Below are positions 36,852 to 47,808 of a stretch of 64,000 nucleotides of DNA, in pieces. Below the pieces are notes generated by a model. It made no database searches. It worked only from the letters and a program-made list of their open reading frames with translations, and was not told the DNA's origin. Numbering within the stretch: the stretch's first letter is position 1; every line of letters begins with the position of its first letter. Origin of the DNA: Pleodorina starrii (Eukaryota > Chlorophyta > Chlorophyceae > Chlamydomonadales > Volvocaceae). The DNA lies in the NCBI GenBank assembly GCA_030267565.1, contig BRXU01000047.1, forward strand, positions 124,001 through 188,000. Reading direction: 5' to 3'. The translations under genes were made by a program, and so were the position numbers.

Positions 36852-37089
36852 ACAAGAAGAAAACAGAGAGGCATACCGAAGAGACAATAAGAAACATAGT
36901 GAAACAAGATGAAGAAAAGAAGCAGGGTGGCAGGCCCTGCGACGGGCACCGGACTCGGGGCACCGGACATGGATGGATGTGCGGCTCAGCCAGCTGCTCC
37001 CCGCCAGCCCCAAGCCGCGCTCCCGCGCCCCCGGCGGCGGGGATGCGGTGGTGCGGGGTCGCGGATCTCTTCATGTACGGTATATATTT

Positions 37090-37094
37090 TTACA
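37090..37094 (-). terminator. Candidate TGTAA polyadenylation signal (MYND gene)
   Basis: This TGTAA on the minus strand lies about 480 bp after the MYND gene stop, a normal 3' UTR length for this kind of alga. Confidence 0.4.
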
Positions 37095-37577
37095 CCCCGC
37101 GGCGGGGATTGCAAACCTACCTACTCATGCAGCGCCCAGATAGCTACCGGCATGCATCCATACACATTCCGTATTCCAAACGAGTTGCTCCCTCTGTTGC
37201 GAGCCTTATTCATGAAAACGCAAAGCACCGTGCTCTGTCCACTGCCTACACGTCACGGGGTGATCCTACCGTGACAATAACCTGCTCGTTGGTCTTACCG
37301 TATCGTGCCACAACGCATCTACCCTACCTACCGTACCGTGACATCAAACCTGCTGCTCATGCAAGGACCCGCACGCTGTATGCCAGCTACGCGCGCTAGC
37401 GCCGGTGTTCCTCTAGCTCCCCTGTAAAGCGATCCACTCGCTGCGTCCGCGTCTAAGCCAGCCTGCGTGTTCCCAGCCCCATCTCCCAAATGAAGCTTCG
37501 ACTGCCTCCAGGAAAAGAAAAACCACCGAGCGGCGCCCACAGACAAGCCGCTGCTCGCTGCAACAGCGACCAACCCG

Positions 37578-40500
37578 CTAGCCCCGCGCCCCTACGGTGC
37601 TCGAGTGGCCCCCCCGGGCTCCACACGCCCCCGCCCCCGCCCGCGCCGACTCGCACTCGGCCTTGTGCCCCGCCCGCCAATGCGCCACCTGGCACTCCCT
37701 GCTGCAGTACCACCACACGGCGCCGCCGCAGCCGCCGCCGCACCGCCGCCGCGGCAGCGCCAGCTCACTGGGCCCGTCGAAGTTTGTGCACGCGGCGTTG
37801 GCGCAGCAGTACGGCGCCATGCGCCGCCGCACCTCGTCCGGCGGCGGCAGCGCCGCCGCCACCGCGTCCACGTCCGCGCCCAGCCCCGGCGCCTCCGGCG
37901 CGGCGCCGCCCTTCATCAGCGCTCTCACCGCGTCCAGTGCCGTAGGGTTCGGAAAGTCGCCGTTGGGTCCCAGGAGCCTGGCTACGACGGGCAGGGTCAG
38001 GCAGGCCCGCAGCTGCGCCGCGGCTGATGACGGCTCCGTCGCGCCTTGCATCGAGGCCGCCGGGTCAATGCGTCCGCCGTTGTGGCCGCTGCCGCCACCC
38101 AACGCCGAGCGCATTTCGCCGGGGAAAGCGGCGCACATGTAGCAGAGCACGGCGCCAAAGGCCTCGCCGCATGCTTGCGCCCAGCGGGCGCCAGCAGTCG
38201 TATCCCGCAGGTGACGGCGGCGGAAGCTCAGCGCCCTGGCGGCGGCGCCCAGCAGCTCCACTGCGCCCACCTCCGCCAGCAGCAGCCGCCGCCACTGCGC
38301 CGCCGCCGCCGCCACCTCCGACGCCGCCGACTGCGCGCCAGCACCTGCGTGCGGATGCGACGGCGAGTTGGCGGCGGCGGCGACGCCGCCGCCGCCGCTT
38401 CTGGGCGCCACGACAGCCTCGCGCAATGGTGGTGGCGGCTCCGCCGCCGCCGCCGCGGCTCGCAGCACCAGCAGGCAGACACAGAGGACGATTTGCAGGG
38501 CCCCAAATACGCTCGGTGTCAACGTCTCAAGTGCGCGTATGTTGTCGAGAGCCGGTAGGTGGAAGTGCTGCAGGGCTCGAGAGACGACCGGCAGGAGCTT
38601 GACGACCGCGAAGGAGGTGAGGTCCAGCAGCTGTTGCAGGCCAGCGGCCTCGGCCTGGCTGCTGCGGCTGCTGCTTCCGTCGACAGCAGAGCCGCCGCCG
38701 GCGCCGCCGGTACTGCTGCCGCCAGCAGCCGAACCGCCGCCACGGCTGCTGTCCCCGGCGGCGACCCCCTCGCTGCACGCGCCGCCGGCGCCATCACCTT
38801 GATCAGGCCGGCCGCCGCCGCCAGCCTCGCCGCCGCTAGCCCCGCCTCTCCCGGCGAGCAGCGCCGCCGCGAGCTGATCGCCCAGGCCCTTCCGGTTGGA
38901 GTACGCCCAGATCGTCGTGGCTTCCAGGAATTTCGTCGCCACCGAGACGACGCCCGCAATCCCAGTCGCGCGGCACCGGACAGGATTGTCATCTATCTTG
39001 AGCTCCAAGCGCCCCTCCCATTCCGCTGTCTCCAGGGTCAGCAGCAGTCCCCAGACGTCCTTAGCTGCCGTGGCAATCATCGCAGCGAGCTCCGAAACCG
39101 GACCGAACATAAGGATCTGGATCCAGCTCTCGAGGCCGCATAGGGGGGGTGTGCACCGCACCGGCAGCCGCATCAGGTGTTCCATGCGGGCTAAAACGCC
39201 GGCGGAGAGCGCGACCTCGGCCTCGACGCCAAGCGCGCTCGGCAGCGGGGGACCTGTGCGGGGTTTTTGTGGGGGCGGGCAGCAGGCAGCAGCAAGAAAG
39301 GGACAGCCAGGAGGTGGGTTCTCCTTCACGTCCTTCAGCAGAGCAGCTTTGTATCCCGGGCTTGGGCAGTCATGTCAGGCCGCACCCCTCCCTCCCAGGA
39401 AGACACGCCCGCGCGAGTTCCCCGGATGCAGCCCACACGCGGACGTGCCTGCTGTGGAGTCGCCGGCGGGCATTAGGTCGGGAATGGGGAAGAGGGTTAA
39501 GCTGGCCCAGTCGTCACCGACGTCCAGGTCGTCGCTGCCGTCGGCCAGGCCGGCCTGCACCCACTCCACGGACGCGTCCACCGCGCGGATGTAAGCCGCC
39601 CATAGGGCCCGGAGCCGCTCCAGGTCCTCCGGCCGCAGCACGCTGCCGCCACCACCACCTCGCGGACGCAGGCTACGGCGCGAGATGATCCCCCGCAGTG
39701 CCAACGTCGCGCACTTCAAAGCCAGCGTGGCCACGCCGCCGCTGGCGGACCGCGGCAGCCGCACCGCGCCGGGCTCCCGGCTCCGACCCACATCCCGAAC
39801 CCGATCCCGCGGCCGCACCGCCGCCACCGCCGCCGCGTGCACCAGTCGGATGCAGATGTCGAACGTCGCGACGTTATTCCATGGCGGGAAAGCCGCGGCG
39901 GCGGTGGCGGCGGCGGCGCCGTCGCCGAAGTCCAACCACCATTCGAGCGCCACGGTGAGCAGAGACGTGTCCAGGAAGACGTCGCCGGAGGATGCGGAGG
40001 AGGCGGAGGCGCGGGACTGAGCTTCGTCGTCGTCGCCTGGGGCCTGGGCGAGGGGCAGCAACGGCGCGTCCTCGTGCACGCCGTATCGCATTCCGCCGTC
40101 GATGGCGTCCGCCAGCCCGACGACGTGCGCCGCCAGCAGGTAGTGGAGCCCCGTGTCGGTGGCGGCACCGGCGCAGAACGCTAGGTCGCGGTCCCCAAAC
40201 CACGTGCTGTATCGCCGTACCGCGGTTGTGAATGCGCACAGGATCGGCGCCGCCTGTTCGATGTCCGACGAGGCGCTTCCCCGGAGCCGCAAGAAGCAGG
40301 TCGCCCAGGCGTCGAGCAGGGAGCTGGCTCGGAGCTCCGCCGAGAGGGTCCGCAGGAACTGGTCCGCGGTCATGGCGCCCAGGCCGTGGATACGGGGATC
40401 GGCGCTGGGGCCGTCGCCTTCCACCCAGGCGACCTTTGACGCGGCGCTGTCAAGAGCCTGCAGAAGTCCGCTGACTTCGGAGAGCAATGCTTCGGTTGTC

Positions 40501-40973
40501 GCAACAATGCTGCTGCTTGTGGAATGCTGCTGCAGCTGCCGCCCGGCATCACGCAGCAGCATGGCGTAGCAGCGGAGGACCTCGGTGCGCAGGAGCAGGC
40601 TCGCCAGGAGCATCTGCACTTTTGTGGCCTGCAAGTTCATGGCATCCGAGATGAAGTGGGACAGGCCCCGGCGCAGGGTTCGGTAAAGCTCTCGCGCGGC
40701 CTCGTCGACGTCCTGGGCAGCTGGGCTCGACCGACGCAGCGCCACGGCAAACATGGCAAACAAGTCAGCAGCCATAGAAGCGCTCAGCTCCGCTATGTTC
40801 GCCGGCAAGGGGAGGGTGAACGCCTTTGCCAGAGATACGATCTTCATCGCCGTAATGCTGGTGTCGCCTAGTGCTGCGCGGCGAGCAAAGCCATCAAGGG
40901 CAAACATTCCACAGTTGAGGTCGATGTCGTTATCGGCGTTTCGCCTTTGGGCCCGACTTCGGCGCCGTGTCAT
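37578..40973 (-). CDS. Large alpha-helical protein with C-terminal MYND zinc finger
   Basis: Two exons (40973-39386, 39253-37578) encode 1087 residues. The donor AGGG/GTGCGG and acceptor CGCACAG match in phase. The first 900 residues are rich in Ala, Leu, Arg and Gly and show no domain I recognise. Several Gly/Ser/Ala-rich inserts break predicted helical stretches. The C-terminus carries a MYND finger: CANAAC, then RRCGGGC, then YCSREC, then HWRAGHKAEC, supplying the expected Cys and His ligands. MYND fingers bind proline-rich partners, and volvocine algae have many such proteins of unknown role. The open frame continues upstream of 40973 without another ATG, so the first AUG (after CGAAAA) is used. 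The gene has one intron, against six to twelve exons in several neighbours. Nuclear or cytosolic location cannot be told. Confidence 0.82.
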
Positions 40974-42196
40974 TTTTCGAAAACAGGAGCAAGAACCAGT
41001 GGTGATGGCGTAAGTTAACCGCTCAATATGAAGCAATTTTCGCTTAGATGGCTAAAGGAGCACTGACGTTGCCCAGGCGGCCTGTTGCCAGGTAGGAAGA
41101 CTTTCGGCGCTACACCAGCGGCAGTGCAGCCCTGCTCGACACCGCCATGCTGTCATGGCAAGGAGTGTATACCTTCAGCGATAACGGGTTTATGTTATCA
41201 TAAAGGTTACCATGGAATCATGGTATCATGCCATCAATTGCAGTTTCTCGTTGGTTGTGGGTCGGTTCTCGGTATGGCGGTTGGCCACTGAGTCGTTGGC
41301 CAAGTTGACCATCTGGGCCGACTGCCCACTGCCGGGTGCCGCCCATTTGTACCCGACCACGTAACAACGCTGACGATACGAAAGGCCTTGCCTGGCAATA
41401 CAAAATGGTAGGAGGCAAAATACACGCATCACAAATGTCTTTTACGAACCTTCATTATGAGCCGTTTTACAGTGGACCCAAAAGGATCGTCGGTGACATA
41501 TCGCACTTGACACGACTGCGGCGAAGCCCAAACCGCGGAATGCGGGCCCAAACTACCAGATACTCGACCCGGAACAGCCCCTAACAGCCTGACGTGGGCA
41601 TTATCCCCAGATACAGCCTTAGGGGTAGGGTTGCAAGCACGGCTAGTGCGGGATTGCAACCTTGGCAGTCCCAAGGTACCGACGTACCCAGGCTATTCAA
41701 ATTGAAGCGCACAAAAAGGCAAAAAGGGGAAGCACTGCGCAAGTTGTAGCTGGAAGAACCCTTCTTGGCGTGGCTGTGTGGATTGGCAACATGTAATGGC
41801 GCACTTCGTCCGGCTCGCACATGCAGCATCAGCTGTGGCGCCTGCTCCCACCGCCCTCATCGTGATGAGCCCATCCTTGGCGGCCCGCGCATCCGCAAGG
41901 GCGGTGGAACCGTTCACGGTACGCCGGTACGCACACGTGTCCGGGTTTCCTTAACGGTGACTTGTACGGTATGACGGCATGTCACCGAAGCCCGCCGCAC
42001 ACCTACTGAGTGTTGCCATGCCCGGACCCGATCCGACCCCGCGCAGTCACCCTGCAAATCGTAGGCCGAGCCCCTCGCCCCCATGGCGACCCGCTGCGGA
42101 CGCTTGGTGGCCGCTACTACCATACCGATGTGGCCTACCGGTAATGTCAATGCCGATCGGGCGTCACCTGCTGTACCTAACACTGCTGCCATGCTC
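40974..42196. other. Intergenic, MYND gene 5' side to PP2C 3' side
   Basis: No gene is supported here. It contains the PP2C 3' UTR, with a minus-strand TGTAA at 41467-41471, and the MYND gene promoter region. Short inverted elements around ATGGAATCATGGTATCATGCCAT sub-motifs at 41212-41234 are noted but unexplained. Confidence 0.5.
41467..41471 (-). terminator. Candidate TGTAA polyadenylation signal (PP2C)
   Basis: First minus-strand TGTAA after the PP2C stop, implying a 3' UTR of about 725 nt. Confidence 0.4.
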
Positions 42197-44317
42197 CTAA
42201 CGCTGACGCTGTGCCAGCCGCTGCGGCGGCATGTCAAAACGCATGACGAGTGCCGTGATGTCGTCCACGTACGACCCGCCGTACTCCTTGACCCAGGCTC
42301 GCCGCGACTGCTGCACCAGCCGACTGGCCGCCTCCGCTGCCGAGCCCGCACCGGCCGCCGTGCGCAGCACCTGCTCGTTGCTCAGCAGCTCCCACACGCC
42401 GTCAGACGCCAGCACCAGCACCGCGGGACCGGAGTCGGGCAGGCGTAGGGAGGCGCAGGAGGGCGTGGACGTGACACCGATGTGGCGGCCGGGCAAATCG
42501 CCCAAAGCGCGGCTCATGGCGAGGCCGGGGTACGCCTAAGGGGTGGAATTTGGGCGGGGTGGTGTGCCTGAGAGTGAATGTCTTGTGGGGATTAGGGCAG
42601 TCGGACGGGCAGGCCACCGGTTCGGCGAGGGCGACTGGTGCTGGAAAGCCCTTCACGACCCCGCACGACCGTAGCAGTTGTGGGTGGTGTCCGGCGCCAC
42701 GGGTTTCGAGACAAAACCACGACGAACGCACAGGCCCCATTGCTTCACGCACAACCCCCAGTGCGTCCAGACTACGCGCCCGCCAAGGGGTTCAGGCGCT
42801 GGCATTGCCAGCATGCAGCATCCCAACCCCGCTTAGGACCGTGGCCCCCGAGTCTCAGAGACAACAGCCCTTCCCACCGCGGCTCACCTGGTCCTGGAAC
42901 CACACCCGATAGGGGCCCACCGGCCCCTCCCGCCCCACGCTGCGGGCCACGCGCCCTCCCGCCGCCTGGATGCGCTGAGCCTCCTCCGGCAGCTCCGGCT
43001 TGTGGTCCGTAGAGCTCCACACCACCCGCCACCCGCCGCCGCTGCCGCCACCACCGCCGTCATCGCCATTACCATGGCTGCCTTCCTTGCCGCCGTCGCC
43101 TCGCGCCTCAGAGGCGACCGCTGCGCTGGCCGTTACGGGCGGCGACTGCATCGCCGCTGCTGTCGCCGCTCGGTCCTGCGGTGGTCCCCCTGCTCGTGCT
43201 GACGCTGAAGCCCGCTGAAGCAGTGACGGGGCTGGTAGGCCCAGCAGCATGCGCGAGTCGCCCACCCATGCTGCCGTCACATTGCGTCCGTGCACATGGG
43301 CCAGCGCCGCGGTGGTGCCGCTGTTGATCACATCAATACCACTGTCCTCCAGCTGCTGGTCCAGGGAGGCCACCGCACGCCACAACGCTCGTGGCAGCGG
43401 CCCGCCGCCGCACCCGTCGGCGTTGGTGCAGCCGCTAGCGAGGGCCGCCGCCGCATGCACCACAGGTGCCGCGGCGGCGGCACCGGCTTCGCCGCCGGTG
43501 CCGCGCCCGTGACCGCCGGCCTCGCCCTCCTCGACGAGCTGCGTGAGGAGGGTGTAGGGTAGGTTGCACTTGGCGAAGGCGGAGACACGGTGGCCCTCCG
43601 GGCCGTGGCCGTCGAAGACCGCCAGCAGCTGCTGGCGGTTGCTGAGGAAGGTATCCAGCAGCAGCGCGGAATCCTGGTTGCGGTCCTTGTAGCCTGGGGC
43701 GAAGCCGGGTAAGGACACGCCGGCTACGTCCAGGCGGGGGGAGGGAGGCGGCACGGCGCCGTGCGTGCGCGCCGCCGCGGCGCCGTCGATGGCGTGGCCG
43801 TGGCTGAAAGGCGGCACAGTCGGCGGCGTGGAGCTGCAGCGGCACAGGTTGGGTACAGGAATTGCACGTCAGGAGGAAGGTGTGGCGGGCCCCTTGGTTC
43901 GGTAGGGGCACGCCGTGAGGTCATTGAGCGTTTTGCGAGGTTTGTTTACACAGCCAGCGCCGAACATGCAGTGAGGCACTGGGGATTCCAGACGCGATCT
44001 CTGTTCCGGGGGTTAAGGAGAAACGACAAGAGGCGTGCACTGCAGCAGGGAAGCGGCGAGACTGGCGCGCACCGTGTCTGGCTAGATATGCTGGCCATCG
44101 GCGCCACCATGAAGACCTGTTGGGGTACGCGCGGCGACGCTCCCGTTGCGCCGGATTCGCGAGTCACAACTGTGGGGATAACTGCTGCGTTCTCGTCCTG
44201 TAGTTGAAAGGTCAACCGCATGACGCGCTCGAGTGGCCCGTCAGCGAAGGGCGACGTCGGGAGCCGCCTGTTGGCTCCCGAAACGAAAGTCGCCTTTGAT
44301 GGCATTGTTGAACTCAT
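42197..44317 (-). CDS. PP2C-type (PPM) protein serine/threonine phosphatase
   Basis: Three exons (44317-44073, 43833-42888, 42535-42197) give 509 residues. PPM enzymes are metal-dependent phosphatases acting in signalling. The metal-binding and structural motifs appear in order: GYKDRNQDS, AVFDGHGPEGH (Asp about 156), SGTTAALAHV, AAWVGDSRMLLG, STDHKPELPEEAQRI, AYPGLAMSRALGD (across intron 2), VLVLASDGVWE and YVDDITALVM. A low-complexity Ala/Gly/Ser insert of about 60 residues lies between the AWVGDSR strand and the DHKP motif. The N-terminal exon is inferred: its donor CG/GTGCGC is in phase with the acceptor CTGCAG at 43834, and it has a plausible ATG after GAAGATA. The catalytic part would be unchanged if the N-terminus proved different. 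No membrane segment is seen. Confidence 0.93.
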
Positions 44318-45349
44318 TATCTTCGTTGCCCAATATTGGGCTGCGTCTAAGGAATGTTTTACAGGGGACTTCCCTTGACATGAGTCATTGCCCGTTATTT
44401 GCAGCGGAAGCAGCCCGGTCTAGAGCATGTGAAGCTGTAAGTGATTGTGTTCCAGTACAGAGCCCCCGTATTGCTTCGCCGGCGATAGGACCTGAGTGAT
44501 AACCAGTGCCGGTATGCGTCCCCAACTACCAATGTATCCTACCAATGTTTCAATTTAACCCATGCGTACGCGTGAACACGCACGCGATCAAAAAGTATAT
44601 CATTTAGGTTATGCTGTCTTTTAGTCTACCGCCGTACCGCGTGTTTGGTTCCGTTTCCCGTTAGCTAACGGTTAACGAACCTGGTACCGGTATCAAGCCT
44701 TAAAGCGTGCTAAGCTGCTGCAGGGGCTGCCGGATGGGACGCAGCGAGTGCGGGGGTTTGATTGGCGGGGTGGCACCTAACCTCGACTGTCTGCTTTTCC
44801 CGCATCGCCAGTTTTGCTTACCAAAAATGTGGTTCAATTAGAGCTCACATTGGATGTTTTCCCGCGCTCCCTAACGTAAGTGAAGGATCGCGCCGGCTAC
44901 AGTCCAGCTGCTGCTCAGTACAGGCATACGGTACACAGACTCTCCGAACGTATTACAGTATGGGCGCACGCCGAGAACGTTTATTGCGTGCAGTTGCCGC
45001 AGGGCAACCGAGGGCAAAAACCAGCCTTGCCCAACCAACAGGCCTCCCGTCTCCACACGCACATGGCCATATGTCCGAACGTCAAACAGTCACCATGAAA
45101 CACAAGCGTACAAAACCAATTATCCGTTAAAAACAATTGCAAAGCTCCGATGGCTGTCCGAGGTGCAGAGACACTTCACGCCGTACAACTAAAATCCCAT
45201 TCCGTGCTTGCAGCCCCTTGCGAACCGACAGGTTGCCTACACGGAAAGCTCACACGGTAATGCATACGACGTGCGAACCTACATGCACTCCTGCCCAAAG
45301 CACAGCTGCAGCAGTGCTCTGCAAGCAGCACCTCATCCAGCTGCCCGCA
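44318..45349. other. Intergenic, PP2C 5' side to SR gene 3' side
   Basis: No gene is supported. It includes the SR gene 3' UTR with a minus-strand TGTAA at 44953-44957. The part near 44520-44700 is unusually AT-rich for the window and holds GGTACCGGTATC. Confidence 0.5.
44953..44957 (-). terminator. Candidate TGTAA polyadenylation signal (SR gene)
   Basis: TGTAA on the minus strand about 395 bp after the SR gene stop codon. Confidence 0.45.
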
Positions 45350-47808
45350 TTACTGCGACCGCCGCTCATCCTCGTCGCGCTCCTCCTTGCGCTCCGGCTC
45401 CTTGCCGTTGTCAGCGGCCGGGCTCCGCGACCGGCTCCGCGACCGGCTGCGCGACCGCGACCGGGTGCGCGACCGCGAGCGGGACTTGGACTTAGCGACC
45501 GGGCTGCGGGAGCGGGAGCGGCTTGGGCTCTCGCGCTTGGCGCTGCGAGACCGTGACCGCGAGCGCGACCTGTGGGAACAATGGTCATGTAGGAAAGCGT
45601 ACAAGAGGACAGGAGGGAACGGGACACGCAGTGCGTGCAAGCCGAAGGGGGCATGTGGTCAGCGACGGACAAATGGCACGGATACATATTCCGGGGTGCC
45701 GTGGTACGTGAAGGCATGGAAGAGCAAGCTCGACACCCACGACAGTTCCGCCTCCAAGCTCCCGAGCACATTCGCCAGGCGCTCCAGCCCCGCCACTCGC
45801 GCCTTCCGCACAGCCGCCATCGCCCACTCCGTACAGACTGTCCGGTTGGCGAACGCATCGATGAGCGGCCTCCCCAGTGTATGCAGCCTTCCCATCGCTA
45901 GCTCTCCACTCCATCAGCCCAGAAGCCCAGTGGTCCATGCCGTCCCCATGCAAGCCCAGCACCGGCGGACCGCCTTGGGCGCGAGCTCCGGCCAGGAGAC
46001 GCGCGCCAGCAACCAGCGCCGCAGAACACCAGCCGCGGGAGTCACCACAGCCCACGCATCAAAGAGCCAAAGGCCCAGCCAGCCAGAGGACCGCCAGCGC
46101 TCCCGCCAGACGCCTCGTGTTCGCCCAGCGCGCTCCCCGAGGAAATTCCCACACTCCAAGAGACATCAGCCATGCCATCCGGGCGTACACCAGCAGAGCG
46201 CCATGCAAAGCTGTCCAGCAACCGGACCAGCAAGTGTAGAATACGCCACCACAGCAGCAGCTATAAAGGGCCGTGACCCTGCACCAGAACTGTGCGACGG
46301 CGGAGGGCGCCCCACAGCCCCCAGGAATGCTCAGCAAAGATGGCGCAGACTACGTCGCCAGTGCACATCTTGTCCCTGCCCTTGTGGTTCCCGTGCGTAC
46401 ACTCCGACCGCGAAGCACAGGGTGCCCACCGACAATCCACGAGGCCGAAGCGTCACGCAGGACTGCATATTCATTTGAACGGGCCCTGTGGAACTTGTCA
46501 TCCATCGTACCTGCTTCGTGACCTGTCCCGTGGCCGCTCGCGCTCGCGGCGAGGGCTGCGGCTCCTGCTGCGGCTGCGGCCCCTCTCCTCCAGATCCTCG
46601 ACCAGGCGAACGTAATGGCCCTTGTCGAAGGGGTTGGCGAACTCGCTGTCATCCAGCTGTGGGAATGTAAAGGAGAAAGACAGCGTTCAGCTTGGCGCAA
46701 GAGACTCGGGTTTCGGTTTCAGGTCCGTTGCAGGTTGGGACAAAGCACTTATGATCAAGTAACAAGCTGCCGGGAGGGGGAAAGGAAAGCGCCCGACCAA
46801 AAATCACCTTCCGGACGGCTGCCTTCATGTCGTCCTTGGTCTCGAACTCAACGACACCGAGAACGTTGTCCCGGTGGTCCTTGAAGATCTCCGTGTACAG
46901 CGGCTTGCAGACGCGCCGCACGAAATCCTGGTGCGCGGGGCGGAGAAACGTTGTGTGCGGGGGAGGAGGGGGTCAGGGAGTGATAAGCTCCTTTATATAA
47001 GAATCGAGTCACTGCGGACGTTGTTGATCGGGGGGTCGGAGGGGAGGGGAAGGAATGGTTTAAACCATTCTATACGCGAAACCACGTAAAGCATATTAAA
47101 GAATATAAGCTGCCTGTCACCACTTCGGCAGCACACCACGGGAAGACCATACCTTGAGGTCTTGCCAGCTTGCGGACCGCGGCAGGCCCTTGACATACAG
47201 CCTGAAGCCCATGGTGTTGCGAATAGGACGGTAGCCAATGCGCAGGGGTTGCTGCGCCCCAGTTCCCTCGCCGCCACGAGCGATTTCCACACGCATCCGC
47301 AGGCCGGCGAACTCATAGTTGTTGCGACGCCTCGCCGCCTCCTCAGCAGACCTACAGTTAAAGACAGGAAGTATTCAACTTAGTCGGGAAAGGAAGGCTC
47401 GCTACGACACGTTCTGACAAGTAAAGAACATGAAGCAAAGTCAGGGCTCCAGCAAACTCACCGAGGGTCGTCAAACTCGATGAACGCAAAGCCAGGAGGT
47501 CGTGCAGGCTTCTTGATATCAATCATCCGGATCCGTCCAAACTGCGCAAGAGAAGGGTGAGGCACAAGATCACGAAACGACATTCCCCTTCTCAGCGACG
47601 CTGGCGACGGTGCGAAGACTTTCACGCCAGCAATGAGTCCAAATGACAACATGCTCTAGACCAAAGGAGCAGCACGGCTCAACCGCAGAGCGCCCAGAGG
47701 CGGTTTTTGCACCTTGTAGAAAATCTCGTCCAGCTCCTTCTCACGCACATCAATGGGCAGGTTACCAACAAAGATAGCCCTGCCGCCATAGCGGTCCCAC
47801 CGCGCCAT
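45350..47808 (-). CDS. SR splicing factor of the SF2/ASF (SRSF1) type
   Basis: Six exons (47808-47713, 47541-47462, 47351-47153, 46927-46808, 46656-46511, 45569-45350) encode 286 residues. SR proteins bind exonic enhancers and recruit spliceosome parts in the nucleus. RRM1 begins near residue 10, with RNP2 IFVGNL and RNP1-like PGFAFIEF. RRM2 carries the invariant SWQDLKD heptapeptide (about 120-126) of the pseudo-RRM class, which identifies the SF2/ASF subgroup. The C-terminal RS domain (about 185-260) is a dense run of Ser-Arg and Arg-Ser dipeptides, broken by SPVAKSK, followed by an acidic Lys/Glu tail. The last intron, at 941 bp, is much longer than the others. In many SR genes a long intron controls productive versus non-productive splicing. 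Start: ATG at 47808 after AGCGAA, giving MARWDRYGGR. Confidence 0.95.
45570..46510 (-). other. Long intron 5 of the SR gene, inside the RS-domain coding part
   Basis: It interrupts the RS domain after DRSRSR. Reading through from exon 5 gives an early stop within a few codons to tens of codons, so retention would truncate the RS domain. It holds no recognised element. Confidence 0.7.

Larger units (their letters stand above)
35000..37577. other. Intergenic region upstream of carboxypeptidase, downstream of MYND gene
   Basis: No coding region is supported. The carboxypeptidase promoter should lie just right of 34999. Two short tandem repeats are present (listed separately). Candidate minus-strand TGTAA signals for the MYND gene lie at 37090-37094 and 36791-36795. 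The palindrome TACCGGTA occurs near 36480. Confidence 0.5.

Noticed and set aside
45387..46478. 363-codon plus-strand frame rich in Arg and Asp
   Set aside because: Its Arg/Asp-repeat half is antisense to the RS-domain codons of the SR gene, and the rest runs through that gene's last intron.
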